A stretch of 64,000 nucleotides of DNA from Chryseobacterium viscerum. GTDB lineage: Bacteria; Bacteroidota; Bacteroidia; Flavobacteriales; Weeksellaceae. The translations under genes were made by a program, and so were the position numbers. The stretch is from the NCBI RefSeq assembly GCF_002899945.2, contig NZ_PPEG02000001.1, positions 727,601 through 791,600 of the forward strand. Direction: 5' to 3'. Numbering within the stretch: the stretch's first letter is position 1; every line of letters begins with the position of its first letter. The notes beneath the pieces were generated by a model. The model did no database searches. It was given only the letters and a program-made list of their open reading frames with translations, and was not told where the DNA came from. This document shows, piece after piece, positions 24,607 to 31,951 of the stretch.

Positions 24607-25368
24607 ATGATATTTAGTACAAAAAAAGAAAAGAAATATTCCTATGTAGAAGCAGGAGAAGGACATCCATTGGTGCTGTTGCACGGGTTAATGGGTGGTT
24701 TGAGTAATTTCGATAAAATGGTAAGTTTTTTTTCGGAAAGGGGGTTCAAAGTATATGTGCCTCAATTACCCATCTATGATCTTCCGGTACTCAATACGAA
24801 TCTTACCACTATCGCAAAATATATTATCAAGTTTATAGAAAGTCATATTTCAGGACCTGTAACCATTGTAGGAAACTCGATGGGAGGGCATGTAGGGCTT
24901 ATTCTAACTTTGGCAAGACCTGATCTGGTAAAAAATCTTGTTCTTACGGGGAGTTCTGGACTATACGAAAGAACTTTCGGGGACAGTTTTCCGAGAAAGA
25001 ATGACCGCTCTTATATCAGAAAGAAAACGGAAGAAGTTTTCTATGATCCAAAAGTAGCGACAGAAGATCTTGTAGATGAAGTTTTTGCAGTAGTCAACGA
25101 TAGGATGAAAGGAATAAAAACAGTAATGCTGGCAAGAAGTGCTATTAAGCACAACATGTTGAATGATCTTCCGAAGATTCTGACTCCTACTTGTCTGATC
25201 TGGGGAAGACAGGATAATGTAACTCCTCCGGAAGTGGCAGAAGATATGCACAAGTTTATTCCAAATTCGGATTTATTCTGGATCGATCACTGCGGCCACG
25301 CTGCGATGATGGAAAAGCCTGATGAATTCAATGAAATCCTATACAACTGGGTAAAAGATAAAGTTTAA
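24607..25368 (+). CDS. Alpha/beta hydrolase
   Basis: 253 residues from the ATG at 24607; the frame is open 15 codons further upstream, but that segment carries the promoter-like TATTTTTG. The alpha/beta-hydrolase layout is complete: oxyanion motif L-L-H-G-L-M-G-G (around 23-30), nucleophile elbow G-N-S-M-G-G (around 94-99), the acid in W-G-R-Q-D-N-V-T-P and the histidine in D-H-C-G-H-A-A. The substrate cannot be told; relatives include esterases, C-C hydrolases and BioH-type enzymes. It lacks a signal peptide, so it is probably cytoplasmic. A hairpin terminator separates it from engB. Confidence 0.9.
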   Translation: MIFSTKKEKKYSYVEAGEGHPLVLLHGLMGGLSNFDKMVSFFSERGFKVYVPQLPIYDLPVLNTNLTTIAKYIIKFIESHISGPVTIVGNSMGGHVGLILTLARPDLVKNLVLTGSSGLYERTFGDSFPRKNDRSYIRKKTEEVFYDPKVATEDLVDEVFAVVNDRMKGIKTVMLARSAIKHNMLNDLPKILTPTCLIWGRQDNVTPPEVAEDMHKFIPNSDLFWIDHCGHAAMMEKPDEFNEILYNWVKDKV

Positions 25369-25380
25369 AATATATAAATG

Positions 25381-25418
25381 ACCATTAAGAGCTTTTCTTA
25401 ATGGTTTATTTTTCTAAA
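25381..25418 (+). terminator. Terminator between the hydrolase gene and engB
   Basis: A perfect 10-bp stem, ACCATTAAGA (25381-25390) with TCTTAATGGT (25396-25405), is followed by TTATTTTTCT. It lies 12 bases after the hydrolase stop. Confidence 0.8.
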
Positions 25419-25430
25419 ATACATTCAAAA

Positions 25431-26054
25431 ATGATTATTAAAACAGCAGAGTTTGTAAAGAGTAGTGGAAAATGGCAGGAATGCCCTGAGCCCAATATTC
25501 CCGAATATGCTTTTATCGGAAGGTCAAACGTAGGAAAATCATCACTGATCAATGCCATGATGAATCATAAAGATTTGGCTAAAACTTCGGGGACTCCGGG
25601 GAAAACTCAGCTGATCAATCATTTTTTGGTGAATGAAAACTGGTACCTTACCGATTTACCAGGATATGGATATGCAAAGGTTTCAAAAGTTCAGCGAAAG
25701 GATTTTGAAAAACTGATCACCAATTATATTCTAAACAGAAGAAATCTGGTGAACCTTTTTGTTTTGGTAGATTCAAGACATACTCCACAGAAAATTGATC
25801 TGGAATTTATCCAATGGTGTGGGGAAAGCGGAATCCCATTCTCAATTGTCTTTACAAAAGCAGATAAGCTAAAACCGAATATCGTTATCAAAAACGTAGA
25901 GGATTATAAGATCGAGCTTCATAAGACCTGGGAAGATCTTCCAGAATTATATGTTACCTCAGCAGAAAAGAAAGAGGGGGGAGACAAGATTCTTGATTTT
26001 ATACAAAAAACCAATGAATTTTTAACGAATAATAGTATAAGTTTCGATGAGTAA
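25431..26054 (+). CDS. engB: Ribosome biogenesis GTPase EngB/YsxC
   Basis: 207 residues from the ATG at 25431. An upstream in-frame ATG at 25401 lies inside the terminator stem and is unlikely. G motifs: G-R-S-N-V-G-K-S-S (G1, around 32-40), T-S-G-T-P-G-K-T (G2), D-L-P-G-Y-G (G3), T-K-A-D-K (G4) and T-S-A (G5). EngB is an essential GTPase needed for maturation of the 50S ribosomal subunit. Its stop overlaps the start of the following GNAT gene by 8 bases. Confidence 0.95.
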   Translation: MIIKTAEFVKSSGKWQECPEPNIPEYAFIGRSNVGKSSLINAMMNHKDLAKTSGTPGKTQLINHFLVNENWYLTDLPGYGYAKVSKVQRKDFEKLITNYILNRRNLVNLFVLVDSRHTPQKIDLEFIQWCGESGIPFSIVFTKADKLKPNIVIKNVEDYKIELHKTWEDLPELYVTSAEKKEGGDKILDFIQKTNEFLTNNSISFDE

Positions 26055-26496
26055 TATAGTCTGGAAAATTAAAACATTTGACGAGTTTACGGTTCCTGAA
26101 TTATATGCTGTACTGAAAGCACGTATAGATGTTTTTGTTATTGAGCAGAATTGTCCTTATCCTGATCTTGATAATTATGATCAGAAGGGAGTTCATATCT
26201 GGGCGGAAGAAGATGGGCAGGTTCTTGCCTACTGCCGTGTTTTTGATAAAGGAATAAAATTTGACGAGACTTCCTTCGGCAGGGTTCTGACTACAGAGCA
26301 GGCAAGAGGAAAAAGCCTTGGAAAACAGTTGATACAATACGCCGTAGAAACCATAGAAAACCGTTTTCATACTTCTGAAATCAAAATATCAGCGCAGGAT
26401 TATCTGTTGAGATTTTACAGCGGATTCGGGTTTGTAGATACCGGAAAGAAATATCTGGAAGATGATATTCCCCATACGGAAATGATCAGAAAATAA
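26047..26496 (+). CDS. GNAT family N-acetyltransferase (ElaA-like)
   Basis: 149 residues. The opening (W-K-I-K-T-F-D-E-F-T...L-Y-A-V-L-K-A-R-I-D-V-F-V-I-E-Q-N-C-P-Y-P-D-L-D) is characteristic of the ElaA group. The acetyl-CoA loop appears as G-R-V-L-T-T-E-Q-A-R-G-K-S-L-G-K-Q-L (around 78-95), and the closing motif is F-Y-S-G-F-G-F-V. The acceptor substrate is unknown. The 8-base overlap with engB indicates one transcript; a strong terminator follows. Confidence 0.92.
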   Translation: MSNIVWKIKTFDEFTVPELYAVLKARIDVFVIEQNCPYPDLDNYDQKGVHIWAEEDGQVLAYCRVFDKGIKFDETSFGRVLTTEQARGKSLGKQLIQYAVETIENRFHTSEIKISAQDYLLRFYSGFGFVDTGKKYLEDDIPHTEMIRK

Positions 26497-26502
26497 AATA
26501 TG

Positions 26503-26533
26503 AAAAGCATCTCAAAACCGAGATGCTTTTTTT
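26503..26533 (+). terminator. Terminator after the GNAT gene
   Basis: A perfect 11-bp stem, AAAAGCATCTC (26503-26513) with GAGATGCTTTT (26520-26530), has an AAAACC loop and runs into TTT. It lies 6 bases after the stop. Confidence 0.9.
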
Positions 26534-26633
26534 GTTATATGCTGAGTGTGTTTTTAGGCTTATCTTTCTTATTGAAAAAAGTTTATTTTTCAAAAGAAGG
26601 GGTAAATTTAAGTTTCATGGTTATTATTTTTAT

Positions 26634-26948
26634 TTAGTTACATCCAGAGCAATAAGATCTGTCTACATATTTTTTACTGCTTCCCGAATAATAATAGCAT
26701 CCACCTCTTGATCCTACATATAATTGCTGTCCGTTATACGTGCAGCCTTTGCTTGAGGAGTATGCTCTTGAATATCCTGAAGATGCACTGCCTGTAGTTC
26801 TGCTTTTTCTGCTCGATTTGCTTTTACTTTTTCTAGGTTTTTTGCCAGAAAGCTCTTTTGCAAAAACAGTGGTGGACGTGGTTGCGGAGAAGTTAGCAGG
26901 TAATAATAGTCCCAGCCCTAGAAGGCTTGTAAAAAGTAGTTTTTTCAT
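26634..26948 (-). CDS. Small secreted protein with PBCV-type basic adaptor motif
   Basis: 104 residues. Residues 1-30 form a signal peptide (M-K-K-L-L-F-T-S-L-L-G-L-G-L-L-L-P, cut near V-F-A-K). A strongly basic Lys/Arg/Ser tract follows (36-52), then a Ser/Gly/Tyr linker. The C-terminus, C-T-Y-N-G-Q-Q-L-Y-V-G-S-R-G-G-C-Y-Y-Y then K-K-Y-V-D-R-S-Y-C-S-G-C, matches the short G-G-x-Y-Y motif of the domain first described in chlorella viruses as a basic adaptor. Four cysteines could form disulfides in the periplasm or outside the cell. The gene is single, convergent with the GNAT gene. Confidence 0.75.
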   Translation of the reverse strand: MKKLLFTSLLGLGLLLPANFSATTSTTVFAKELSGKKPRKSKSKSSRKSRTTGSASSGYSRAYSSSKGCTYNGQQLYVGSRGGCYYYSGSSKKYVDRSYCSGCN

Positions 26949-27048
26949 GGTATTTATTTTTAATGATGTGAATAGTTATCAGGGATTTTGATCAATGGTT
27001 GATGGTCAATCAATTTATTAGAACTTTAATCTGATTTGAAGTGTGGGG

Positions 27049-28116
27049 TTAATAGTTTTCCAGGGTTCTATGAAGTTCTTCTCTGAAATTATATATTTCG
27101 TCAAGATTATTCAGCAGTACTTTTTCTCCAGCATCTTTACCGTTATGAAAGGTTTCAATATATTTATTTGCCGTATTGAAATGTAATCTGCAAAGCGGTT
27201 TTCTGTTATTGTCATCCAGTAATATTCCAAAATAAGATAATGTGTCTCTGTAAGCTATACGCGCTGAAGAAACTTTTTCTCTCATGATTGCTTTTACAAT
27301 CTGGAACCCTTCGAGCTCTTCTTCAGTAGTAACAATTTTAGAATCATTATTTTCATCAATAGGCTGCGATGTTTTTATATCATCTTCTCTTTTTTCAATC
27401 TGTTCATTAATGCTCAATGCAGATTTTAAACGGAAACTGATTGATTCATTAATAGAAGTAGTCAATGCTTTTTTGGTATATTCTTTAAAAGAAAGCATTC
27501 GGTTGGCTGTCATCGGTTTTTCAAAGAATCTTCCTACCAATAGCTTTACCAATTCATCAGAAGGAGATTCTATTTCTTTTTCAAATTCCTTTCTTATCGC
27601 CTTAATATATTTTAATGCTTCCGCAGAGTCCAGAATACTTTCCAGGTTGTAATCCTTTTTAGTAAAGCTCTCCAGGATTTTGATTGAACTGTCTTTCAAG
27701 TCTTCCATATTAATCGTGAAAAATGGTTTTTCATCCATAATATTGGGCTTTTCAAGATCTGTATAGAAATTATAAATAATACCATTCGTAAGAACACCGA
27801 ATCTTGTTTTAGAAACATGATAATATCTGTGAAGCTGGGAATTGTGAGCGTCTGCACTTTCTTTCCAATGTTTGCATTCGATGATGAAGATAGGTTCATC
27901 ATTATTTTTGATCACATAATCTACTTTTTCTCCTTTCTTGGTTCCGATATCACAAACATGCTCGGGAACCACTTCTGTAGGATTGAAAATATCATAGCCT
28001 AAAATTTGTATAAAAGGCATTACAAAAGCATTCTTTGTAGCTTCTTCCGTGCCGATCTGCTCCTTTAAGCCTGTTACTTTTTGATGCAGCTGTTCTAGTT
28101 TTATTTTAAGATCCAT
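27049..28116 (-). CDS. Orphan type I restriction HsdR N-terminal-domain protein
   Basis: 355 residues. The N-terminal half (about 1-150) is an HsdR-N fold with the PD-(D/E)xK nuclease core: V-D-Y (Asp66) and I-I-E-C-K-H-W-K (Glu80, Lys82), then V-L-T-N-G and a Y-x-F-Y-T-D-L motif. No helicase motor follows, and no hsdM or hsdS is present, so it is not a complete restriction enzyme. The C-terminal half is helical and of unknown role, ending with a small beta domain (Y-F-G-I-L-L-D-D-N-N-R-K-P-L-C-R-L-H-F). It lies 11 bases after the yegP-like gene, so the cluster is probably cotranscribed. Confidence 0.8.
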   Translation of the reverse strand: MDLKIKLEQLHQKVTGLKEQIGTEEATKNAFVMPFIQILGYDIFNPTEVVPEHVCDIGTKKGEKVDYVIKNNDEPIFIIECKHWKESADAHNSQLHRYYHVSKTRFGVLTNGIIYNFYTDLEKPNIMDEKPFFTINMEDLKDSSIKILESFTKKDYNLESILDSAEALKYIKAIRKEFEKEIESPSDELVKLLVGRFFEKPMTANRMLSFKEYTKKALTTSINESISFRLKSALSINEQIEKREDDIKTSQPIDENNDSKIVTTEEELEGFQIVKAIMREKVSSARIAYRDTLSYFGILLDDNNRKPLCRLHFNTANKYIETFHNGKDAGEKVLLNNLDEIYNFREELHRTLENY

Positions 28117-28127
28117 AGTTGTAATTT

Positions 28128-28460
28128 TTATAGGGTTTCATCAATAATTTCTGCACCCGGAGCATTGCTTTTTACAGAAGCAATTCCGTTTTCCATACCA
28201 GATTTTGTGCTATACAATTGGCTTTTACCAATAATTTCGCCATTTCTGGCTTTAAGAACAAAATACTCTTTGCTGTTGACGGCTACACGTCTGTCATATC
28301 TTGAATCTTCCTGTGAATTGACTCTTCCTGATTCGATTCCTTTCTGACATGATGCTTTCTGAACATATCCTTCGCTGGTTAAAATAATTTCGCCATTTCC
28401 GGCTTTAAGATTGAACTGATATTCTCTATTGACTCTTTGAGTGATTACGAATTTTCCCAT
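28128..28460 (-). CDS. YegP family protein (two DUF1508 repeats)
   Basis: 110 residues made of two repeats of about 50: Y-Q-F-N-L-K-A-G-N-G-E-I-I-L-T-S-E-G-Y (13-31) and Y-F-V-L-K-A-R-N-G-E-I-I-G-K-S-Q-L-Y (66-83), each followed by a C/S-x-x-G-I/M helix. This is the tandem YegP layout. The fold is small and beta-rich; no function is established. It is 5 bases downstream of the YidD-like gene and 11 bases before the HsdR-N gene. Confidence 0.92.
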   Translation of the reverse strand: MGKFVITQRVNREYQFNLKAGNGEIILTSEGYVQKASCQKGIESGRVNSQEDSRYDRRVAVNSKEYFVLKARNGEIIGKSQLYSTKSGMENGIASVKSNAPGAEIIDETL

Positions 28461-28465
28461 GATGG

Positions 28466-28753
28466 TTATTTTTTATTTGTAATAAATCTTTCTGAAATTT
28501 CTATTTCATTAAGAATTTGTTGATTAGGTAAAATGATTTGAATTTCTCCTGAAGGATTTTCTATAAGGTGAGCGCCGGATCTGCAGTTTTGAAAACGATA
28601 TCTGAAAGCTTTTAATCCTGAAATAAATCCATCATGTATTGTTTTTTCATACACGTACTTAGAACAGCTGGTTCTGAAGATACATTTCCTTCTTTTTGCC
28701 GGAGGAATGCCCCACCAATAAATTTTAATAAGAAGAATTAATAGATTTTTCAT
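28466..28753 (-). CDS. YidD family membrane protein insertion efficiency factor
   Basis: 95 residues. The YidD signature is clear: I-Y-W-W-G-I-P-P (11-18), C-I-F-R-T-S-C-S-K-Y-V-Y-E (24-36 with Cys24 and Cys30), G-F-I-S-G-L-K-A-F-R-Y-R-F-x-x-C (42-57). In other bacteria YidD lies beside rnpA and yidC and assists membrane protein insertion. Here it is far from such genes and its C-terminus is longer than usual (residues 60-95), so it may be a second copy or a recruited paralogue. It overlaps the preceding small gene by 29 bases. Confidence 0.85.
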   Translation of the reverse strand: MKNLLILLIKIYWWGIPPAKRRKCIFRTSCSKYVYEKTIHDGFISGLKAFRYRFQNCRSGAHLIENPSGEIQIILPNQQILNEIEISERFITNKK

Positions 28754-28988
28754 TTTCTTTTTTACTGAAAACCGCCATTTGATAAGAAGTCATATAACCC
28801 GGTTTGGCTGTATTTCCAAAACACCCCTGAACAGGCTGTATGTAAGTGGATACACTTTCCAGTCTTACATATTCCCAGCCGTCAATGGAATGAACTTTTA
28901 TCAAATTGTCTAATTGTTCTGCAATGTTTTTTGCACTCATATTTTGTTGATTGGCTGTGGCAACAAATGGTATTACTTTGTATTCCAT
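28725..28988 (-). CDS. Small DUF4177-like protein
   Basis: 87 residues. The opening M-E-Y-K-V-I-P-F and the central D-G-W-E-Y-V-R-L-E-S-V resemble DUF4177-type proteins (Y-K-V...G-W-E-L-V). No signal peptide; the tail is charged. Function unknown. It is the first gene of a four-gene run (this, yidD-like, yegP-like, HsdR-N). A TACTTTTG -7 box (complement of 29009-29016) lies 20 bases upstream with a TTG 15 bases before it, slightly short of the consensus spacing. Confidence 0.7.
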   Translation of the reverse strand: MEYKVIPFVATANQQNMSAKNIAEQLDNLIKVHSIDGWEYVRLESVSTYIQPVQGCFGNTAKPGYMTSYQMAVFSKKENEKSINSSY

Positions 28989-29057
28989 AATTGTTTTTAT
29001 TTATACTCCAAAAGTATCATCCTTTATATCCCAATCCTTACGGGAAACCGTAACGCA

Positions 29058-29084
29058 AAAAAAACCTTTCAAAAATGAAAGGTT
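29058..29084 (-). terminator. Terminator after the response regulator gene
   Basis: A perfect 10-bp stem, AAACCTTTCA (29061-29070) with TGAAAGGTTT (29075-29084), has an AAAA loop. On the minus strand it is followed by TTTTT. It lies 28 bases after the response regulator stop. Confidence 0.85.
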
Positions 29085-29112
29085 TGTATATCAAAGTGTG
29101 GGTATTGGAGAC

Positions 29113-29778
29113 TTAAATAATCCCTAAATCCTTACAAAAAGCAACAAGCTGCTCATTACTGGTGACCTGAAGATCTTCTTTCAGGTTGTTGAGTTTTTTC
29201 TCTACACTGCTCAGGCTGTTGGGCTTAATATTATTATTCTGAAGATATACAGGAATATTCTTCTGAAGAACTCCCTGAGATAAAAGAGAGACCAGGGTAA
29301 TGTCATAGCTTGAAAACTCATAGCTGTTCAGCTTCTTTACTTCCTGTTTGAGATCAAGAGAAAGATAGTTTTCATTGACGTATACAGAAGCGATTGCTTT
29401 TTTCAGTTCTTTGGAATCATTTCGGGCTTTACGAACAAAACCGTTGATTCCATATTCTGAGAAAAGAGAATCGATAACCCCGGATTTGTGCTCTGCGGAG
29501 AAGACAATGGCCTTCAGGGAAGGATGCAGTTCTTTGGCAGCACTGATAAGTTCCTTACCATCCTTAATTTTTTGTTCACGGTGATCCTCTTCAAAGGAAA
29601 GATCAGTAATCAGTAAATCATATAGATCATTTTCCCGGATAGATTTTTGAATCTTGGCTATGGCATCATCACAATAATACACATAATCTGCATTGGAAAT
29701 ATTAAGATCTTCTAATGTTTTCTGTACAGAAATACTGCTGCTTTCGTGGTCTTCGGCTATTAAAATTTTTTTGAACAT
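29113..29778 (-). CDS. Response regulator with C-terminal HTH, partner of the TPR histidine kinase
   Basis: 221 residues. The receiver domain (1-125) has the acidic pair Glu9-Asp10, the phospho-acceptor Asp59 in L-I-T-D-L-S-F, and the conserved Lys in G-F-V-R-K-A. The output part (about 145-221) has a helical pattern like the LuxR/GerE class (D-I-T-L-V-S-L-L-S-Q-G-V-L-Q-K-N-I, then S-S-V-E-K-K-L-N-N-L-K) but is divergent. It should bind DNA when phosphorylated. It lies 13 bases after the kinase gene, so the two form a two-component operon ended by a terminator. Confidence 0.88.
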   Translation of the reverse strand: MFKKILIAEDHESSSISVQKTLEDLNISNADYVYYCDDAIAKIQKSIRENDLYDLLITDLSFEEDHREQKIKDGKELISAAKELHPSLKAIVFSAEHKSGVIDSLFSEYGINGFVRKARNDSKELKKAIASVYVNENYLSLDLKQEVKKLNSYEFSSYDITLVSLLSQGVLQKNIPVYLQNNNIKPNSLSSVEKKLNNLKEDLQVTSNEQLVAFCKDLGII

Positions 29779-29791
29779 TCTTTTTGTTTTT

Positions 29792-31477
29792 TTACGATGC
29801 AGGGAATGAAATATAAATCTTCAACCCTTTTTCTGTTGTGTTGTCAAAAGTAATTTCTCCATTGATGTTTTCAATACGGGAAACCGTATTCCTCAATCCA
29901 TTTTTATAGGAAAGATCTCCGGGAATACCTATTCCATTGTCTGTGTACTGAATTTTGATAAGGTTATTATTTCTTTCAAATTTAAAAGCAACAAGACTTG
30001 CCTGGCTGTGTTTTTTCATATTCACCAGAAGCTCACGGATCACCTGATAGACATTATCTTTCGCTGAATCATCCACACCGTTCCAGATATTTTTTTCATT
30101 TCCGGCCAGAAAGGTATTCACTTCCTCATTTTTGAAAGAACCAATAAGTCCGGAGAGTTTTTCATCAAACTCTACAACGTCTTGGGCATCAGGTTTTTCA
30201 TAGGAAATATCTCTGGATTTTTCATATACAAATTCAAGCTCATCCAACGCTGTATTCTTATCAAAATGTTCCTGATTCTCAATTTTGGTCATCACCTGAT
30301 AGATCCCATTGGCAACTACATCGTGAACCTTTTTAGACATTTTGAGCTGGGTGTTTTTTACTTCAATTTCTTTTTCTTGTTGAAGTTTTTTTTGTCTTTT
30401 CTTATATAAAATGATAATAATAACTAATAGTGCAACAAGTAATCCTGAAAGAAAATATTGCCTTAATAATTGAACTTCTTTTTTTGCATCACTATTTTTT
30501 AGTCTTTGATTCTCAATATTCTGTTTTTCAACACCATATTCAATTAAAGCAAACCTGTTTTTTGCATCATCTTTTGCCGTAATGATACTGTCGTTTAGAT
30601 ATTTGAACTCATTAAATAATTTTTTACTGTCAATAGTAGGAGAAATTTCCAAAAGAGTTCCTAGAGATTCTAACCTGTCATATGGATTATTTACAGTATG
30701 AGAAAGCGCATATTTTGCATCTGTATGCTGAATAGCTTTTGCAATATTAGTTTCTAAATAATAGTCTGCAAGATGAGAATGTGTAGATATTTGTCCCTTA
30801 ATATCTTTTAAATCTTTTTTTAATTGTAAAACTTTTAAAAGTTCCGGTTCTGGATTAAAGTTTTTATTTTGCAGCCATTTAGTATAATTATAATTATCCA
30901 AAATCATGGCATAGTCCTTATTGATCGTTATATTTTTATCTTTTAAGAGAGAACTATAAATTTCTATGCTCTTTGAATACTGTTTCATTTTTGCATAGAG
31001 ATCTGCAATATTATTTTTAATAGTTTTTTTATTATTATCTACGGTGCTTGCTAATAAGGCTTTTTTATACCACTGCAAAGCTTCTTTGTAATGCTTAAGA
31101 TTTTTCTGGGCAATTGCAAGTGAGTTATAAATAGATGACAGATGGGCTGAATCCTGAGGTTGTTTTAAAAAGCTTAAGGCTTCTATTGCTCTTTCATTGC
31201 TTGTAAAGTGATCTCCAATATCATTCAATATTATTGCTTTATAGGATAAGCTAGATGCTATATCCTGAGAATCCTTATTTTGTTTATAAATATCCTCTGC
31301 TTTTGAAAATAATAAAAATGCTTTTTGATAATCATCTTTATAGTAAAAACTTTCAGCTTCATTATAAATGCTGTCAGCTTTTTTCACGGAAATATTTTCT
31401 GTAGTTTTTGATCGTGTATTTTCAGAATAATTACAGTTTATTAAAAAAAGAAGAAGGAAAAATCTTAAATAATACAT
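29792..31477 (-). CDS. TPR-containing sensor histidine kinase (HPK7/NarL-partner type)
   Basis: 561 residues. A signal-like hydrophobic start is followed by a periplasmic region of TPR repeats (about 30-300; for example Y-K-E-A-L-Q-W-Y-K-K-A-L and A-D-L-Y-A-K-M-K-Q-Y-S-K-S-I-E-I-Y). A membrane helix near 345-362 leads to a coiled linker. The kinase core has K-K-V-H-D-V-V-A-N-G-I-Y (phospho-histidine), E-L-L-V-N-M-K-K-H-S (N box), D-N-G-I-G-I-P-G (G1) and N-G-L-R-N-T-V-S-R-I (G2). This is the layout of Bacteroidota kinases that sense through TPRs. The cognate regulator lies directly downstream. Confidence 0.9.
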   Translation of the reverse strand: MYYLRFFLLLFLINCNYSENTRSKTTENISVKKADSIYNEAESFYYKDDYQKAFLLFSKAEDIYKQNKDSQDIASSLSYKAIILNDIGDHFTSNERAIEALSFLKQPQDSAHLSSIYNSLAIAQKNLKHYKEALQWYKKALLASTVDNNKKTIKNNIADLYAKMKQYSKSIEIYSSLLKDKNITINKDYAMILDNYNYTKWLQNKNFNPEPELLKVLQLKKDLKDIKGQISTHSHLADYYLETNIAKAIQHTDAKYALSHTVNNPYDRLESLGTLLEISPTIDSKKLFNEFKYLNDSIITAKDDAKNRFALIEYGVEKQNIENQRLKNSDAKKEVQLLRQYFLSGLLVALLVIIIILYKKRQKKLQQEKEIEVKNTQLKMSKKVHDVVANGIYQVMTKIENQEHFDKNTALDELEFVYEKSRDISYEKPDAQDVVEFDEKLSGLIGSFKNEEVNTFLAGNEKNIWNGVDDSAKDNVYQVIRELLVNMKKHSQASLVAFKFERNNNLIKIQYTDNGIGIPGDLSYKNGLRNTVSRIENINGEITFDNTTEKGLKIYISFPAS

Positions 31478-31502
31478 GCATAATAAATTGAAGCCTAAAT
31501 AT

Positions 31503-31534
31503 ATATAAAAAAGGGCGATTTAATCGCCCTTTTA
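31503..31534 (-). terminator. Terminator after the Gly/Thr-rich small protein
   Basis: AAAGGGCGAT (31510-31519) pairs perfectly with ATCGCCCTTT (31523-31532). The minus-strand side runs into TTTTTTATAT. It separates the small gene from the kinase operon. Confidence 0.85.
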
Positions 31535-31540
31535 ATATGA

Positions 31541-31741
31541 TTATTTTTTAGGAGGAGGAACATTACCTGTTTCTCCACTGGTATCTCCACCACTTCCGGT
31601 TCCCCCTGTCTCTCCTGTACCTGTAGACTCTCCCTGAGATTGTGTGGTTACAGTTGTTGGGTTATTATCATTTGCAGTTGTTGCGTTGTCCGTATTGTTT
31701 GAGAATGCTAAACCGAATAGCATTAAAATAATTTCTAACAT
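31541..31741 (-). CDS. Small Gly/Thr-rich protein with hydrophobic N-terminus
   Basis: 66 residues. A short hydrophobic N-terminus (M-L-E-I-I-L-M-L-F-G-L-A-F-S) could be a membrane anchor or weak signal. The rest is low complexity: Asn/Thr to residue 35, then Gly/Ser/Thr/Glu and P-P-P-K-K at the end. No domain is recognised. It has its own terminator and lies directly upstream of the kinase operon on the same strand, behind a spacer with many inverted repeats, which may form its 5' leader. Confidence 0.6.
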   Translation of the reverse strand: MLEIILMLFGLAFSNNTDNATTANDNNPTTVTTQSQGESTGTGETGGTGSGGDTSGETGNVPPPKK

Positions 31742-31841
31742 GGTTCAAAAAATTTATTGTTAAAGCATTCGTGTTCTTCCCTGCGAAACAGATCGCAGAT
31801 AGTATTACACGATTAAAAAAATTGAAGCGCTTCTAAATTTT

Positions 31842-31909
31842 TTGGGAAGTAAACCTTCAAAAACGGAGGAGAAACATCTGCTTCCCAACCCGGAGTTTTC
31901 CTCCGTTTT
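31842..31909. ncRNA. Candidate structured RNA element (pseudoknot topology or switch)
   Basis: Helix 1 is TTGGGAAG (31842-31849) with CTTCCCAA (31881-31888). Helix 2 is AAAACGGAGGA (31860-31870) with TCCTCCGTTTT (31899-31909). The arms alternate and each of the three connecting segments is 10 bases, the topology of an H-type pseudoknot or of two mutually exclusive hairpins. The strand is undetermined. If read on minus it would lie in the leader of the 66-residue gene, where helix 2 is followed by TTTTTGAAGG. Confidence 0.4.
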
Positions 31910-31951
31910 ATCTGGTGATTTTAAAATCAGTTTTGTAAATTTGTTTTTGTA

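Noticed and set aside
25401..25430. Earlier ATG for engB
   Set aside because: It lies within the 3' arm of a perfect terminator stem; the ATG at 25431 begins at the conserved N-terminus.
27049..28116. Complete type I restriction system
   Set aside because: Only the HsdR-N nuclease domain is present; there is no helicase motor, methylase or specificity gene nearby.
29792..31477. Lipoprotein assignment for the TPR histidine kinase
   Set aside because: The Cys at the end of the hydrophobic start is preceded by Asn (L-I-N-C), a poor lipobox, and the protein has its own membrane helix.
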